From Siphonodentalium dalli (lineage: Eukaryota; Mollusca; Scaphopoda; Gadilida; Siphonodentaliidae): a DNA stretch of 64,000 bases. Below the pieces are notes generated by a model. The model searched no databases, had not been told where the DNA came from, and saw nothing but the letters and a program-made list of their open reading frames with translations. A program made the position numbers and the translations under genes. Shown here one piece after another: positions 46,200 through 58,803 of the stretch. Each line of letters begins with the position of its first letter. Positions within the stretch are counted from its first letter, which is position 1. Where the stretch lies: positions 195,769,948-195,833,947 of the forward strand of contig CP136064.1 of assembly GCA_032622095.1 (NCBI GenBank), written 5' to 3'.

Positions 46200-47190
46200 T
46201 TAGTTGGTTTCGGAGCAAACGTAAAAACTGCAGTAGCTGTATCCATTGCCTGTGAGACAGGTTCTGGAACAGGAGAAATATAATTCTCTTGAGCTTGTGT
46301 TTCTAGTGATATACTGACAATTTGTTTTGACCCTCTGTCTGAGTGCTGGTATCAACATACTTTTTCTTGTAAACGGCAGCCGAGTATGTGACTTGAGAAA
46401 TTGATGGTATGGCACCAGATATAATTTCTTAGCATCCATATACGATAAATGTTTCTCAGCCTTACATCTTTGTATCTTGAATGCATAGTCCCATATGGGA
46501 CATGAACGATACATTGCGGCATGTGAACCTTTACAGTTCGAACATTTTTTAGGATTTGTACAATCCTTATGATCATGACCAGAAGCAGAACAGCGTGCAC
46601 AAATCGTTTCTTTACTCTTACAATGTTCCTGACCATGGCATTTAAAACATCGGGATGGATTTGGAACATAGGTACTTATATCTACCTTCATGTACCCAAC
46701 ATTCAATGTCGGTGGATGTTCGCACCGATTGAAGGTCAGAAAATAACTATTCACATGAACTCCTAGTCCACCAACAGACGTTGTAAATCTACGGACTTAT
46801 GTAACTCCCTTTGGTCAATATCTCTGATTCCGAAGAATCAGCTATATCGCGGGTATCGCAACACAGCTCTGCTACTATTCGATATCTTGTGAGGAGTAGC
46901 CAAAACTTGTATCTGTGCAACAGTTGTTAACTGCGGCAGAGCATCAGATTGAACTTTCTTTGAACAATCAATCAAGAGAGAGCCACTTATTGGCCCAGTG
47001 CTGATTGGTTTAACATATTTCAATTGTCCAGCAAATACTTTGTGGCGTTTTATCAATGACAAAGATAGAAGGTATTTTCACATTTGGGTCCAAGCCAAGA
47101 ACCAAGTACTGAGGGAATACCACAGCATTATTGGAACTTGGTGTGTCATCATTCTTACGAGCAAGACATTGTTTTTTTTAGTTTTTTTTT
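46200..47190 (-). pseudogene. LINE ORF1 (zinc-knuckle RNA-binding protein), broken
   Basis: Starts with a Lys-rich ATG codon block at about 47199. Frames then shift near 47150 and 46840. Recognisable order: VFAGQLKYVKPISTG, SGSLLIDCSKKVQ, LATPHKISNSSRAVLR, VDISTYVPNPSRCFKC, then three zinc knuckles: CFKCHGQEHCKSKETIC, CARCSASGHDHKDC and CSNCKGSHAAMYRSC. KIQRCKAEKHLSYMDAKKL follows. This is the Jockey-type ORF1 arrangement: RRM-like region then CCHC knuckles. The C-terminal part to 46200 degenerates. Confidence 0.85.
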
Positions 47191-47701
47191 TAGTTGCCAT
47201 ACGAAAAGCAAACAATCGACAACTAGCCCAGCAACCGCGATATACCCTTCGAATTATGGTCGGGCCACAGACTGGTACATAGCTGAAGCGGTGACCCGTT
47301 TAGCCACTGCATATAGCAGCCTCTCTGTACCTCTCCACGGTGAGAGAGGCGTGAACAATACATGATTCAACACTCAACAATCATCAGGACGAAAACAAAA
47401 TATACAGCAGAGGACAGAAACATACGTGAAAAACAGAAAACAATACTTCAAACATCAGACGAGTAATACAACATATAAAAAATATGAATCTGAAACACTG
47501 TGGAGAGGCGTTACTAGCCGACTGCTTGAGCCGGGTCAACTCAACCGCCAGTCTCGCGTGATACGGCCACCCTAGTTCACACAGGACTCCCACACCACAC
47601 ATCACGGAATGCACCCCACGACAAACAGGTTGCCACATTAGGGGATTTTTCCCCCTCGCAGTGGGGCGGCACTCATATTCTACCCCGGGCCCACACGGGG
47701 T

Positions 47702-47816
47702 AACCTGAAATATTGGAGTACTTCATTTGTAGTGAAAATACAACCAGAAGTCCAGAAGTATCGTTCAATGGCAAGCAAATGACTCTTAATGATGTATTGT
47801 CATGCAAACGTGCCAA
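47702..47816 (+). pseudogene. Host-like exon region, copy B (right part after LINE)
   Basis: Resumes the frame of 45531-45548. It encodes LEYFICSENTTRSPEVSF and then TLNDVLSCKRAN, matching copy A at 42755-42870 with mostly synonymous or conservative differences. Satellite S begins at 47817. Confidence 0.55.
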
Positions 47817-49500
47817 CATAACTAACCTGACCAACCTCGCAATTGCAGGTGTATACATGTTCCGATGATTTTGTCAAGTTTCATAAAAATTAACCAAGAA
47901 AGGAATAAATAAAAGCTCAGACAAATTTTTGTATGTCGCAGAAAGAGTGGGGTAGACCCTTACTAAATCGTCAGATCGGGCGAAGAATCGCATGTGCACA
48001 GGCTCCCATTGTGGTAAATATCTGACAACGTATATTGTAAAAACATTTCTAGATCGGAAAGGGCAGACAACTCCACTAAAAATCCGGCCGATTTCATAAA
48101 ACTAGTCGCATGCGGGCGCACATAATCCCATGGTGATAAATATCTGCATGTGCTATTTTTAATCGACTAATAACGAGGGAGTATATATACAAGCTTGGAC
48201 ACAATTACGTATATTGCGAACATTAAAACTTAAAACTAGAGGTATGACTGTCCCCATGTGATTAAGCATACCCCCGTAGTGTAAGTGTGTAATATTAAAT
48301 ATTTGTTATGAGAAGAAGAAAAAAACAATTTGGGATTAAGTCCAAATGATTTGGACTTAAGTCTAGTTAGTGAATTGATTTGGACTTAAGTCCGATAAAA
48401 TTATTGATGTTGCGAAAATAAATTGGTCGTAAAAGCGGAATAATTCCACTAAAAAGTTGAATCGAGCTGATTATCAAACGCAAGTTCGCATAGCGGTGAA
48501 GATAAGCTGCATGTGTTTTTGAAACAATTCACATATTGTGGATTGGGTGGGAATCAAACCCGACCCGGTAAATATATGTGCCAAATTTCAAAAACTTTGA
48601 CCGGAAAATGTAGGAATACTTGTATGATATGCAAGAATATGCATGTGTAATTTTCTAAATCCAAAGATGGGGATAACTCCAATAAAAAAAAAGATGGACG
48701 GGCCTCATACTCGCAGTGCACATATTCACATGGTACTAAATATCTGTGCCAAGTTTTTTTTTAATTTATTGAAAAAAGTAGAAATACAATTTTATTCTAC
48801 ATATTTTAGTCATTATTTTTTAACTTGGTACAAATATGTAGTAACATATAGCTATAACAAAGGTGTGTCGATGGACGGACAGCTGATTCATTTATACCTC
48901 AACCTCGTTGCAGGGGTATAAAATGCGGATATTATAACTCCACTAAAAGTCTGATCGAACTCATAATTGGATGTATACAGGTATCAAATAAGCCATGTCC
49001 ATTTCAAATAAATATATTCATTTTCAACAGCATAATTTATAAGAACTCAAGGTTACGGTCCTGATTGTGTGACAGTGTCAAGATATAAGTGAATGTTGCA
49101 ATATAATACATCTCTATGGAGCCTGGTTTTCATTTGACAAATCTGGTTTTCGAACCAGTGGTGAAAGATACATATACGCATGTACCAAATATGAATGAAG
49201 TTGGTTGACGTTTTTGACAAGTTATCGCGCTAACAGTCATAAAAATTCTTGAAATTGCCATATAAAATAGATGAACTATAAGGGTCTTAACTCAGGTAAA
49301 AATAATCAGACAAACCGGTTCGTTTTAGAACTCGATCGAGATATTGTTGTGAAAGATCAATAGACTAAATATGAATGAAATTGGTTGACGTTTGTATAAC
49401 ATTGCTGTAAATAGAAACAATGTCATAACTCTGGTTATGAAAGTTAGGAAAGACCGATTTTTGTGTGTGCAGCTTTAGACGTTTAGACATGACAATAAAC
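47817..49500 (+). repeat. Decayed satellite S, block 2
   Basis: The phrase GGGGATAACTCCACTAAAA or a relative recurs near 48066, 48430, 48668, 48935, 49265 and 49427, and at 44958 in block 1. Blocks with GTGATAAATATCTG and CCAAGTTTCAAAA lie between. Two clearer units of about 177 bases, with AAATATGAATGAARTTGGTTGACGTTT, are at 49147-49490. No coding evidence. Confidence 0.65.
48332..48400. repeat. GGACTTAAGTCC palindrome cluster
   Basis: TTAAGTCCAAAT and ATTTGGACTTAAGTC words alternate three times, giving a 25-base palindrome around 48343-48368 and a perfect 12-base palindrome near 48391. Confidence 0.8.
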
Positions 49501-51340
49501 TCACAACACAAAAATGGTCAACATCCTATGCTATATATATAGTTTTAGGACTGGACGCCAGCCAAACGTCTCTCGCCAAACCATAAGTCGTCGACTAAAC
49601 ACTTCATATACGCCAAAACATGCAGGGGCATTGCCTGGACAACCGACTAATAGAACACACCCCAACCAATGACCATCTTTCGACATTGAGTGGATGTCAT
49701 AAGTCAGAATTATATTTATATTATCGCAATCACAGCCGTGTCTGTCGTCGTTTGGACGAGCGGTTCTCACCAGGTCCCATGCATCCCTTCTATACGCAGA
49801 ACACAACTTTGATAGTGTATTTTACTTATGACTCTCAGAGCATTTGTGCTTCTTTTTCATTTCTTTGACTAATATATTTATTGCCGTGATTGCTTGCCGA
49901 GCCCATTAATTCGTAGTTTCCAAAGAAATTCACCGACTCCGCTTGTCTTTAGAGTTTTGAGAAATCTGTATCATAAGTAAATCTGAGCTTTTGACATTTT
50001 CTACAACAAACAGGCCCCCGCATATATTCGCACGTGAAATCCATGTTTTCCTACATTAATATCATTACAAAAACATAACTGGGATACTCAGATGGGTACT
50101 AGTAACTTTATCGCTCCCGTGACGCTCATTTAGACCTTTTAACGGCGCCAGTGAAAACAAAATCTGTCAACACGTAACATCTCATACCGCCAGTACACCT
50201 TTAATTATATGTGTGTGGAGTGGCTTCTAGCACTCATTTAACCGCAGTTCTCTATGGCGAATGGAACTTCATCTCTTTCCGTCGGATTTTCTCAGCGATA
50301 ACTTTTAAGTCCGAACGTTGAATCACATGCAGACGTGATCTCGTGATGTACCACGACGAGAACAAAGAACGATCAAATTATCATTGTTATGTCCAGCATG
50401 ACAAATTTCAGGGCATGGCTAATTTGGAGCACTATAAATAGATCAATAAACACACTAATTCTGGAGGGGTCAGGTTACTACGTTTTCATGTTTTCAGTTT
50501 TGGACCAGGAACCAGTCTATTCAACAAGAGACATTGAGCGCGCGCAAATAAACATATATGAGAGTCGCAGAAACAATGACACATGACTAGATAGCAATTT
50601 TCATTCACCCAATAAGCAATTACATCAACTTTGCAACGAACATATGTTAGAAAAAAATGTATACTTTTACTTCGATGCCAAATTTCGCGCATCAGACTGG
50701 TCCTTGCTCAATCGAATCAGCTGCCCGATTCGTAGTAACCTAATCCTTTCTGACCACCTAGTACAAACGCTATCGCATGCCAAATGGGGTGGGATGCTGA
50801 AAAATCGCAAGCCAATTTGCGCGCGATTTAGTTTGCCGTGTCCCGCGTGACTCAGCATCGCATGCGAATATGTTTCGATTGTAAAATTCAAAGAAATGTA
50901 ACTCTAACATACCCGTTATTTAGTAAAAAATCATACCAAAAGAATGACACCACAAAGAGACACGTTTCAAAAACACTATAGGAAAAATCACTTTTAGGAG
51001 GCGGACGGCACTGTCTAAGACCTGTCTAAACTGTTATTGAAGCAACGTCACCCCTTTTTCAAATTGATATCGAGGCAGTCAGGTCGCGCCAGCGACCGCT
51101 GCCGCGGGGGCCTGATGGCTCATAAAAACAACTCTATATATAAGCGCCCACCGCTACCACTTTATAGCATCAAGGGTAGACTGAGCAAATCGAGACGGGA
51201 TGCTGGTCCCGCCAAACTCTCCAGACGGCATCGACATATCAAAACGCATGCGATTCTCGCCTATCGTATCCGTATTTGGACGAGATTGTAAGACCATAGC
51301 CTGTTCTGACACACTATATACATGGCGATATGCAGACACT
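49501..51340. other. Unassigned sequence
   Basis: No supported gene, RNA or regular repeat. Open frames up to 91 codons lack recognisable domains. Confidence 0.4.
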
Positions 51341-51355
51341 TATAGTCTGGAGAGA

Positions 51356-51420
51356 AAATATAAAATAGACGAACTATATAAGGGTCGTAACTAAGGGTCG
51401 TAACTAAGGGTCGTAATCGA
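51356..51420 (+). repeat. AGGGTCGTAACTA tandem
   Basis: Three copies of a 14-base word follow AAAATAGACGAACTATATA, which also occurs near 49263 in the satellite block. Confidence 0.8.
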
Positions 51421-51659
51421 TGTCAGGGCAATTTTATAGCCGTTTTATAGTTTTTTTTCGCACAGGAGTGAGATAACCACTCTTTTTCGTACCAAATCGG
51501 GAACAGACTACCGAAGAACGTTCTTTGTTGACAAATTCTAAAGAAAATAGCGGGAGTGTGAATTTTACATGAACGAACCTGCCATGAGGTGGCGTCCGTC
51601 AACAATTCAGCACCCCATGCAGGCCACATTTCTCATCCGCGATCTTCACCACACTTCAT

Positions 51660-52005
51660 GTGGATCGTTGGGGTGATCTCTACATGTAGATGGGAGCCAT
51701 CAGCAACCATCTTGCAGCCCACATTTATTGGAGTCTTGTTTTGAAAATATACAGGCATGTTTAGAGTCACCTCTAATGGGAGTTACATGTATCGAATTTG
51801 AACGCCGGCATCCATCTTAGATTTTACTCTTTGCATGACTAAATCATTTGGCACATCCCTCATCCGATGGGTATGGGTATTCGGGTGATTACTATTGCTG
51901 CATGGGAACCATATTTTTTTCCGAATTTCGTATTTTTAAACATGGCCGCCGTCATCTTGGATTTTACTCTTTGCATGACTAAATCCTTCGGCAAATATTT
52001 CTTGT
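51660..52005 (+). repeat. Diverged tandem repeat, about 135 bp
   Basis: GATTTTACTCTTTGCATGAC and following bases occur at about 51827 and 51960. An earlier related piece (GGGTGATC...GGGAGCCATC) lies at 51672. Confidence 0.6.
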
Positions 52006-52144
52006 TCTGAACGGCATTCAAATTTATTTCACCATAAAAGATTAATAAAATAAATATAAAATTGTTACGGGATATTAAACCGTCGTATTATTATATACCA
52101 CGAAGGAACGTTGCATATATACACTGTGTGGAATGAACAGCGAT

Positions 52145-53340
52145 TTGTGAATAAGTCAGCTGATCCGCAGTGATTTTATCACTGTCACGGAAACTTGGCA
52201 TATAGTTCGGATCAGATATTCAAATTCCAAATAATCACCGAGGTGTATATCGTACATGCAATGCTGGGTATTTATCTAAAGGTGGGGTTGCTTTTTATTG
52301 TTGTGCACAATACTTGAAATCTATTCAGCGGACACATAGACTTGAAGATTATGCACTTTGTATTGAATTTAATGGTGATATTTTCAATTAGATCATGCCA
52401 TGAAAATCTACTCTTGCCTAACGCCCGTAGAGATCATATTCAACCAGTACAAAACTTTGGAACTTTTTGAAGTTTTGACAAGGAACCTTATAAAGTCGAA
52501 AAAATAACACGGGGAACATATTTCTTAATTATTATCTGTTCCTTAATAGTGTACTTCACTGTATAGGTGAAGGTCCCAACTCGAAATTGCATGCTTTTCT
52601 GTTACTTATGTGAGCCGATATCGCAATAAACATTAAATTAATTACCCAGGATAAATTCCATAACGCAAAGCAAAAGCGCTCGGCAAATTCACTTTAGTGA
52701 TATTTCGAGTTGGGACCGTCACCTACAGTGAAGTACATTATTAAGAAACAGATAATAACAAAGACATATATCTCCGATTTTATAAGGTTCCCTGTCAAAA
52801 CTTCAAAAAGTTCCCATGTTTTGTACTGGTGGAATATGATCTCCACGGGCGGTAGACAGAGTAGAGATTCATGGCATGATCTAATTTTCGATATGAAATC
52901 AAAAAGTTATCTTCATTTCCATTTACATTCCACCTGACAATTCGAAACTACTTTGAAGGACAATATATAGTCACATACTCTCTGTATTTACTGAGATTGA
53001 AACTTTAATGAGCGAATTTAATTACAATAACATGGCTATATTGCGGGTGTGACTTCAACAGACGAACTGGAATCATGTCCGCCTATAATGTAGCAGATGA
53101 TGATGATGCGTTTGTTTTACTGACATATTCAAATCATATTGATGAACTTTCTCCACGCGAAAGTCTTGACAAGCAAGTAAATTCGTTTGGTGGCCAACTG
53201 ATTCCTCTATGACGATCTACTTCTTTGCGTATACTACATGGCAGAGTAGCTGGCGATAAACTTTACGGGTCATCAATATAATTGTAGCAGAGTGGTTTTC
53301 GATATATTATTGGCAGCTTCAAATCATCCATGTCCGTTTG
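52145..53340 (+). pseudogene. LINE endonuclease fragment, interrupted by fold-back element
   Basis: Plus-strand frames give FITVTETW (TET-like motif with the catalytic Glu), KGGVAFY and EDYALCIEFNGDIF before 52386. After 52906 come FISIYIPPDNSK, an AGD-like block, and DDDDAFVLLTYSNHIDELSP, DKQVNSFGGQLIPL and LRILHGRVAGD. The order is that of an APE endonuclease of the LINE type with GR-V-GD ends. Several frameshifts are present. No RT follows, but an AATAAAAGTATCAAAC tail near 54240-54265 may be its 3' end after a large internal deletion. Confidence 0.7.
52387..52905. mobile_element. Fold-back element with about 200-bp arms
   Basis: The arms 52387-52587 and 52702-52896 are inverted copies. 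Both run through AATTAGATCATGCCATGAA, GATCATATTC-ACCAGTACAAA, GGAACTTTTTGAAGTTTTGA, AACCTTATAAA and GTGAAG-TCCCAACTCGAAAT. The 114-base spacer is non-coding. GATATTTTC on the left and GTTATCTTC on the right may be a diverged target duplication. It interrupts the LINE endonuclease between GDIF and ISIYIPP. Confidence 0.75.
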
Positions 53341-53344
53341 ACAT

Positions 53345-54265
53345 ATACTTATTTTGGAAATTACACAATACAAGATTTCAATGCAAATAACACATCAACG
53401 GGCAGTTGCAAAAACATAACTCACATAATATAAAACATTTATACATATACAATAATAGCATGAATTGAACCAATACCCGACTCAGTCAAAATGTATGTTC
53501 TGTATACTCAACGATAAGTTGTGCAGAACTTAAGGGCCGGATTATGTCGCATATGATACGGTATTTATTGTAAAAATGTGCCTATTTTCCATTATAAATT
53601 CCGGTTGATCTCGTATATCATCAAAAACGTCATTCACAAAACAGTTAATGTGCTCTTTTTTCATCTCTCTTTTTTTTTTGGTCAGTTCTTGTTCTTGAAT
53701 TCAACTCGACCGGTTATCCTCCGCAATATCAATTCCATATTTCTGCAATAATACCTTCCACGACGTCGTAGATGATTTCGAATCATTTGATTCAACGAAG
53801 GCCGCACAAACTAATGTTTGACTCTCTGACTTAGAACTGTCTATATCTGAAACTCTGAAAGCGTCATGGGATACCGGAAATGTGACCAAAGATTCTCTAT
53901 TAAGATGGGCGTTGTGTTCTGTCTATGCATTAGTGACTGTAATGGCAAGAACAAATATTATTTTATTTTACTTATTTACTCATTTATCTTTCTGTAAGAA
54001 GGTGGTATCATATATGTCTATTATCTGACAAATAAATATCGATTAAATTTCATATGACATGCAGGCGTTCAACATGTTATTCAGCGGTGTTGCATTCAAT
54101 TATATTCCACATCTTGTAACTGAAATTCTGGAACCCTAAATACATCTTTAAATGTCTGTGAAATATTGTGAATCGCCGTGCTGTTTTCTCGCACCCACAT
54201 TATGTTATTAGTTCATGTTCCGTATAACCATGTATGGTTGTTGGAATAAAAGTATCAAACAAACA
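53345..54265. other. Unassigned, possibly LINE remnant and 3' tail
   Basis: No clear domain. A 62-codon minus-strand frame at 53701-53889 is unrecognised. GTTGTTGGAATAAAAGTATC followed by AAACAAACAAAAAA at 54239-54272 looks like a LINE 3' end. Confidence 0.4.
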
Positions 54266-54319
54266 AAAAATTCTATATTAACTTAACCGGTACAAAACAC
54301 GCGTTGACGAGCAGTTCAC

Positions 54320-54480
54320 TTAGGAAATGTTCACATAATATATAAGTTTGACAAACGACCACTGAACTTATAATCTGAACATATCCTATCAATGAATGTG
54401 AATCATTCTGCTCTTGTAGTATCTAGTTTTCTGTCTGTCGTCTGCTTATATATCCTGAACTACCCTCCAAATTAAAAATA
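54320..54480 (+). repeat. Dispersed repeat F, degenerate copy
   Basis: Shares TGTTCACATAATA, GAACTTATAATCTGAACA, CTGTCTG-CGTCTG-TTATAT and TCCTGAAC-ACCC with copies 1 and 2. Confidence 0.55.
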
Positions 54481-54499
54481 AATAATTCCAATATACGCT

Positions 54500-57400
54500 G
54501 TTATAACTTGGTGGGATAAGTATATGTTATATCATGGTGAGAATCGAATACGAGAAATATCCACGATTCTTTGACGAGTGGTTATTTCGAGTAAACAATT
54601 CTAACCCAGATATATACATTCTACTTATTATAGGGCACGTTCATACACTCTCAAATTTACCAGTCATTATTTGGTGGAATACGGTATATAAAACTACAGT
54701 GTGCATGCCAGACACCGAATGCAAATATTTTTATAAAATGCATCTTTTACACGAGCAGTGAAAACTATATATGTAGTTCCAGTAGTAGATATGCTATCAA
54801 CATTTGCCTATAAATTGCATGCAATTATCTCGCAAGAATCAATCATACAGGTATTTTAAGGCAATGTGTTAGCAGCACCGTTACACGTGGAACTACCAAA
54901 AATGTTACTTCTCATGTCGTTATAGCTTCGGTGAATATGCATTTGATAGGCATGTTGCGGTTCATATTCTGGCACCGTAGGGTTTTCTATAAGAAAATGC
55001 CTGCAAACAATGCCGTGTAAACTTGCCGGTATGTGAACGTACCCTTATAGCACACAATAGGGAATTGATTATTTGCCGAATTTAGTCAGCAACTGCCCAA
55101 TTTCGTCTTGATTAAACACGAGTGAACAGTATATACTCATGCATTTTAAACCTGAGTATAGAGCCAGATATTGTTTCGGTGCCTATTATTATTCCACTGT
55201 ATGGGAAATTCAACCGCAACGTAACGTTCATGGGAAACTAAACAAAAAGAATAGACTGTGTGTGCATCAATTAGCACTAGTTTTCATGGTACTATGCAGT
55301 TATAACAGTATTTATGTTGTTCTTCACGCTAGGCTTAGCTAGTAGGACGCTGATAGAAATGCCAATGAAGGTGGTGGCATACACACAATTCAAGCCATAT
55401 CTTACTGCTAATAAAAACGAAAATTGAAATATCTTGTGCGTTGAATAAACACAAGTATCAACTTTTTCATCGCCCGAAACTGGGTGTTAAATTGTTGGTG
55501 CGAATAAAAATGAAACGCTTATCGCCACGTCTTGGCCGCCCTCTGTGGTAATGGTGTGAACAGAAATATTGTCTACAAGGTAGAGTGTAAACGACCCTCG
55601 GTGAAACCCTCAATGGCGGTTGGAAAATGGTGTGAGAAAATGTGTTGAGTTTCTATGACGATTGCCTGCTATCAACGCGATAATCGTCACTTCGTCCACA
55701 CTTCTTTGTGATGTTTCAACAGTTCGGTAAACAGTGTATATCTTGTGAATGGGTCGCATATATATCTCATCAATGGGTAGCACAGAACCTTAATGTTTGA
55801 CCGAGTTTCCATTTCTTTGGAATAACATTTCATACTCTGGGCATCGCATTATAGGCTAAATTGCTATAGTATATATTTGTATTAAACGACTCGCAATTTT
55901 GGGTACTCAGATCAACCTTGGTATTTTATCGCGTTTGTGACATTCCGGTGACCACAGTACTAGTAACACGATGCATAAATGCTTATATACGCACTATATA
56001 TATATATACGGCTCGGAAAAATACTCATTTAAGTCATAGCATTTATCGCTTCAAATGGAAAAGAGGATCTCGTTTTATTTTCAAAAAGTTGAAAAAAGCT
56101 GATAAATGTGTATGATTTCGGTAACCATTTCGTGGTATATATAACGGTTATATTGTATATAACAATCTTTTTCTATTCTCGTTGTAAATATGTTCTGTCT
56201 CAATACCCACACGCTTGTACAATATGCATGCGTTAATATAATAAAATAAATAAATAAATTTAATTTAATTGCAGTATAGTATTTCGTGTGTTTATATAAG
56301 GACATATTTTAATCTCCGTATTTATGTCAAACTTGCGGTCTGAAGATTACGAGTTGCTTCAAAAAAGATATATATATTTACGAATATTAATCAAAATTGA
56401 CAATACACACACCGTCATTCTGATATATTAATCGAATCCAATGACTTTCGATGATGAAATAATTTGTTGTGTTTATTTATCGGCGATAGTTGCGTCCCGA
56501 ATCCAGATGTAAATATGTACAATTGAGCGTAGTTCGGATGTTTTCTATGGAGTGGTATGGTCGATTTCTTTGAAATTTTCGCGATGTTAGTAGAATGCTA
56601 TATTTCACAGGTTGACATAACGCCTGGGTACTAACGTATCAGTTTCACGCAACATAACAAGTGCATAATATGTCTTAAGGTACTGGCAAGTTTTACAGGT
56701 CACTGGTCGTATTTAGGGCTGTAGTGTACCAATATGAGCGACAAACTATTTATAAAATGCACATACATCACCGTTTACTACACACACAATGAGATTGATG
56801 TAATTACATAAGTTATAATAACTGACATTTGTCGGAAATTAGCCTTCAAATATATTGCATTAATCAACAGTGCAATAACTATTGGCAGTTCACCGCCCTA
56901 TACAAAAATAAAACAATCGAATTCTTTTATTCCGGAATTTATCAATCGAGAGTCTGAAATATATATATATGGGTAGCCAGCTATGAAGAATTTCATGAAA
57001 GTTTGTCCACAAAGTTTACCAGCTGCGTGAGCGTACAATAAATTAGGTTCACGCTGTCTGTATATGATGTTCATGAATTATCTTTATATAGATGGCTATC
57101 TATAATTGAATTAAAATTTTGGAATGATAAATTTTAGAATTACAATATATATATATATATATTCGATTGCTCAATCCCTTATATTAGAGCGCTAATATAT
57201 GCCGCTATTTTATTGGGCGATCGCATCTTGCCATATATGTTAAGCCTAATTTCAGGCAAATGTCAGTTGTGTCTCGACTTAATGAAATACAAATATATCT
57301 CACTGCGCATGTCGTATACTGTTGTATACTGTTGTATACTGTTGTATATATGGGCCCGTGGTTTGTATAATAGTTTGTAGATCATATCTTATCACACTGC

Positions 57401-58370
57401 GACGTATTGCATTTACAATTGCCAGGCGAATTCGTCAACGTGTGGACGTATACCCTTTTGAATTTGACAGGCGAGTAATACTTTCAATAATCGTCTCTGA
57501 TTAAGGGAGCCAATGCGTTCGATTCCCATAAGCGACCGTTATAAAGAGCGTGATCTACAGTATATATGATCTGTGTTCAGATTGTCTTCAGCATGGAACA
57601 ATAAAGAGCGTTCATTATTAGTATAATATATATTTATGATAATAAAGTAAAAATAATAAGCGTTTGCCTCACTGTGCGAAAAGCTGGAAAACATCTGGGA
57701 AATTGATGTGACTTTTTGAGTTATTTGGTAGCAGAGTATATATAAAGCCAGTGGATTGATCCGTGTCTCGAGTTATCTTATTCCTACTTCCACATTTCGC
57801 AATTTGGAAGTTTAATGGGCGATGTACGTACCGCACCCTTGTACATGCGTCCGTCCTGAGAAAAGATACTGTCAGAGAAATGTTAAAGTATTTTAACAAA
57901 GGGCTACTTCTGGTCCTATAAGATAAAACAGTTTTCCTGCCAAAGAGATTATATTAGAAATTTGAACTCAGCTGTAAATATAGTAAGGAGAATTAATCCA
58001 AAAGGCTTTTAAACTGTCTGTATATAGGCTGAACTTATGCCATGGGTTTATCAATGGGATGAACATTTCTAGGCCTGTACATGGAAATGAAGTCATGTTC
58101 TAACTATTTGATCAACTGCATAGTGAGCTCTACTTTAGACGTGTGTGAATTCCCACCACCAACAATGAACGACATATATGCCCCCACCGAACAACCCTGA
58201 TATCTGCCTATTACAAGTTCAAGTGAATCACGTGCCAGCGTATCATACGATTCTGACAAAATATGACTTTTCCACCAACTAATAGTTTGTGTGAGATAGG
58301 ATGTATAAGGTTGCAGTATGTCTTGACTAATGCTCGATCAAGATCCGCTTCCGGTCATATATAGCCTAAG
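54500..58370. other. Unassigned sequence
   Basis: Several TA-rich microsatellite tracts (near 55995, 56960 and 57145) and three tandem copies of a 12-base word GTATACTGTTGT at 57312-57347. No gene, RNA or transposon recognised. Confidence 0.4.
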
Positions 58371-58803
58371 TGAATATAGCACAGACGACCTCGAGTAGGG
58401 GCGGTAGCAGGCTTCACGCTGCCAAAAGCCAAATTGGCCAATTCGTTTCGAAAATAGCCCAAAAAATTCATTTGGCCAAAGTTTCTTTTACCCCAAAAAT
58501 AGGAAATCTAATTCAAAAACCCAATTGGTTTTATAACAGGGGCGACATGAGAATCAAAATTGATTGGTATTATTATCTGCTAAATGATTATATATATATA
58601 GGTGATACAGTTCATGGCAGTGCATTATCAAACAATGGGCCACCAAATGCAATAAAACAGCAATTATGATTAACACTAATGAATCAGGTATTGGTATTCA
58701 TTCATTCAGGGTATTCATTCATTCAGATACATCGGTATTCAGCTCGACAACCAGAGAGGACGGACGCATTATAACCTTTCTCACTCATGACTTCAGCTGG
58801 ATA

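Larger units (their letters stand above)
45549..47701 (-). mobile_element. Minus-strand LINE, internally deleted, with target duplication
   Basis: Flanked by the 11-base duplication AACCTGAAATA (45538-45548 and 47702-47712). From its 5' end it has a leader with GTGGGCCCGGGGTAGAATA and a GC-rich region, an ORF1 remnant (47190-46200), and a 3' end with GACGTTAAACCCCAAATC then TTCAATCAATA. The endonuclease and RT ORF is absent. Leader and 3' phrase are common in molluscan LINEs. The insertion split copy B of the host-like exon. Confidence 0.8.
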
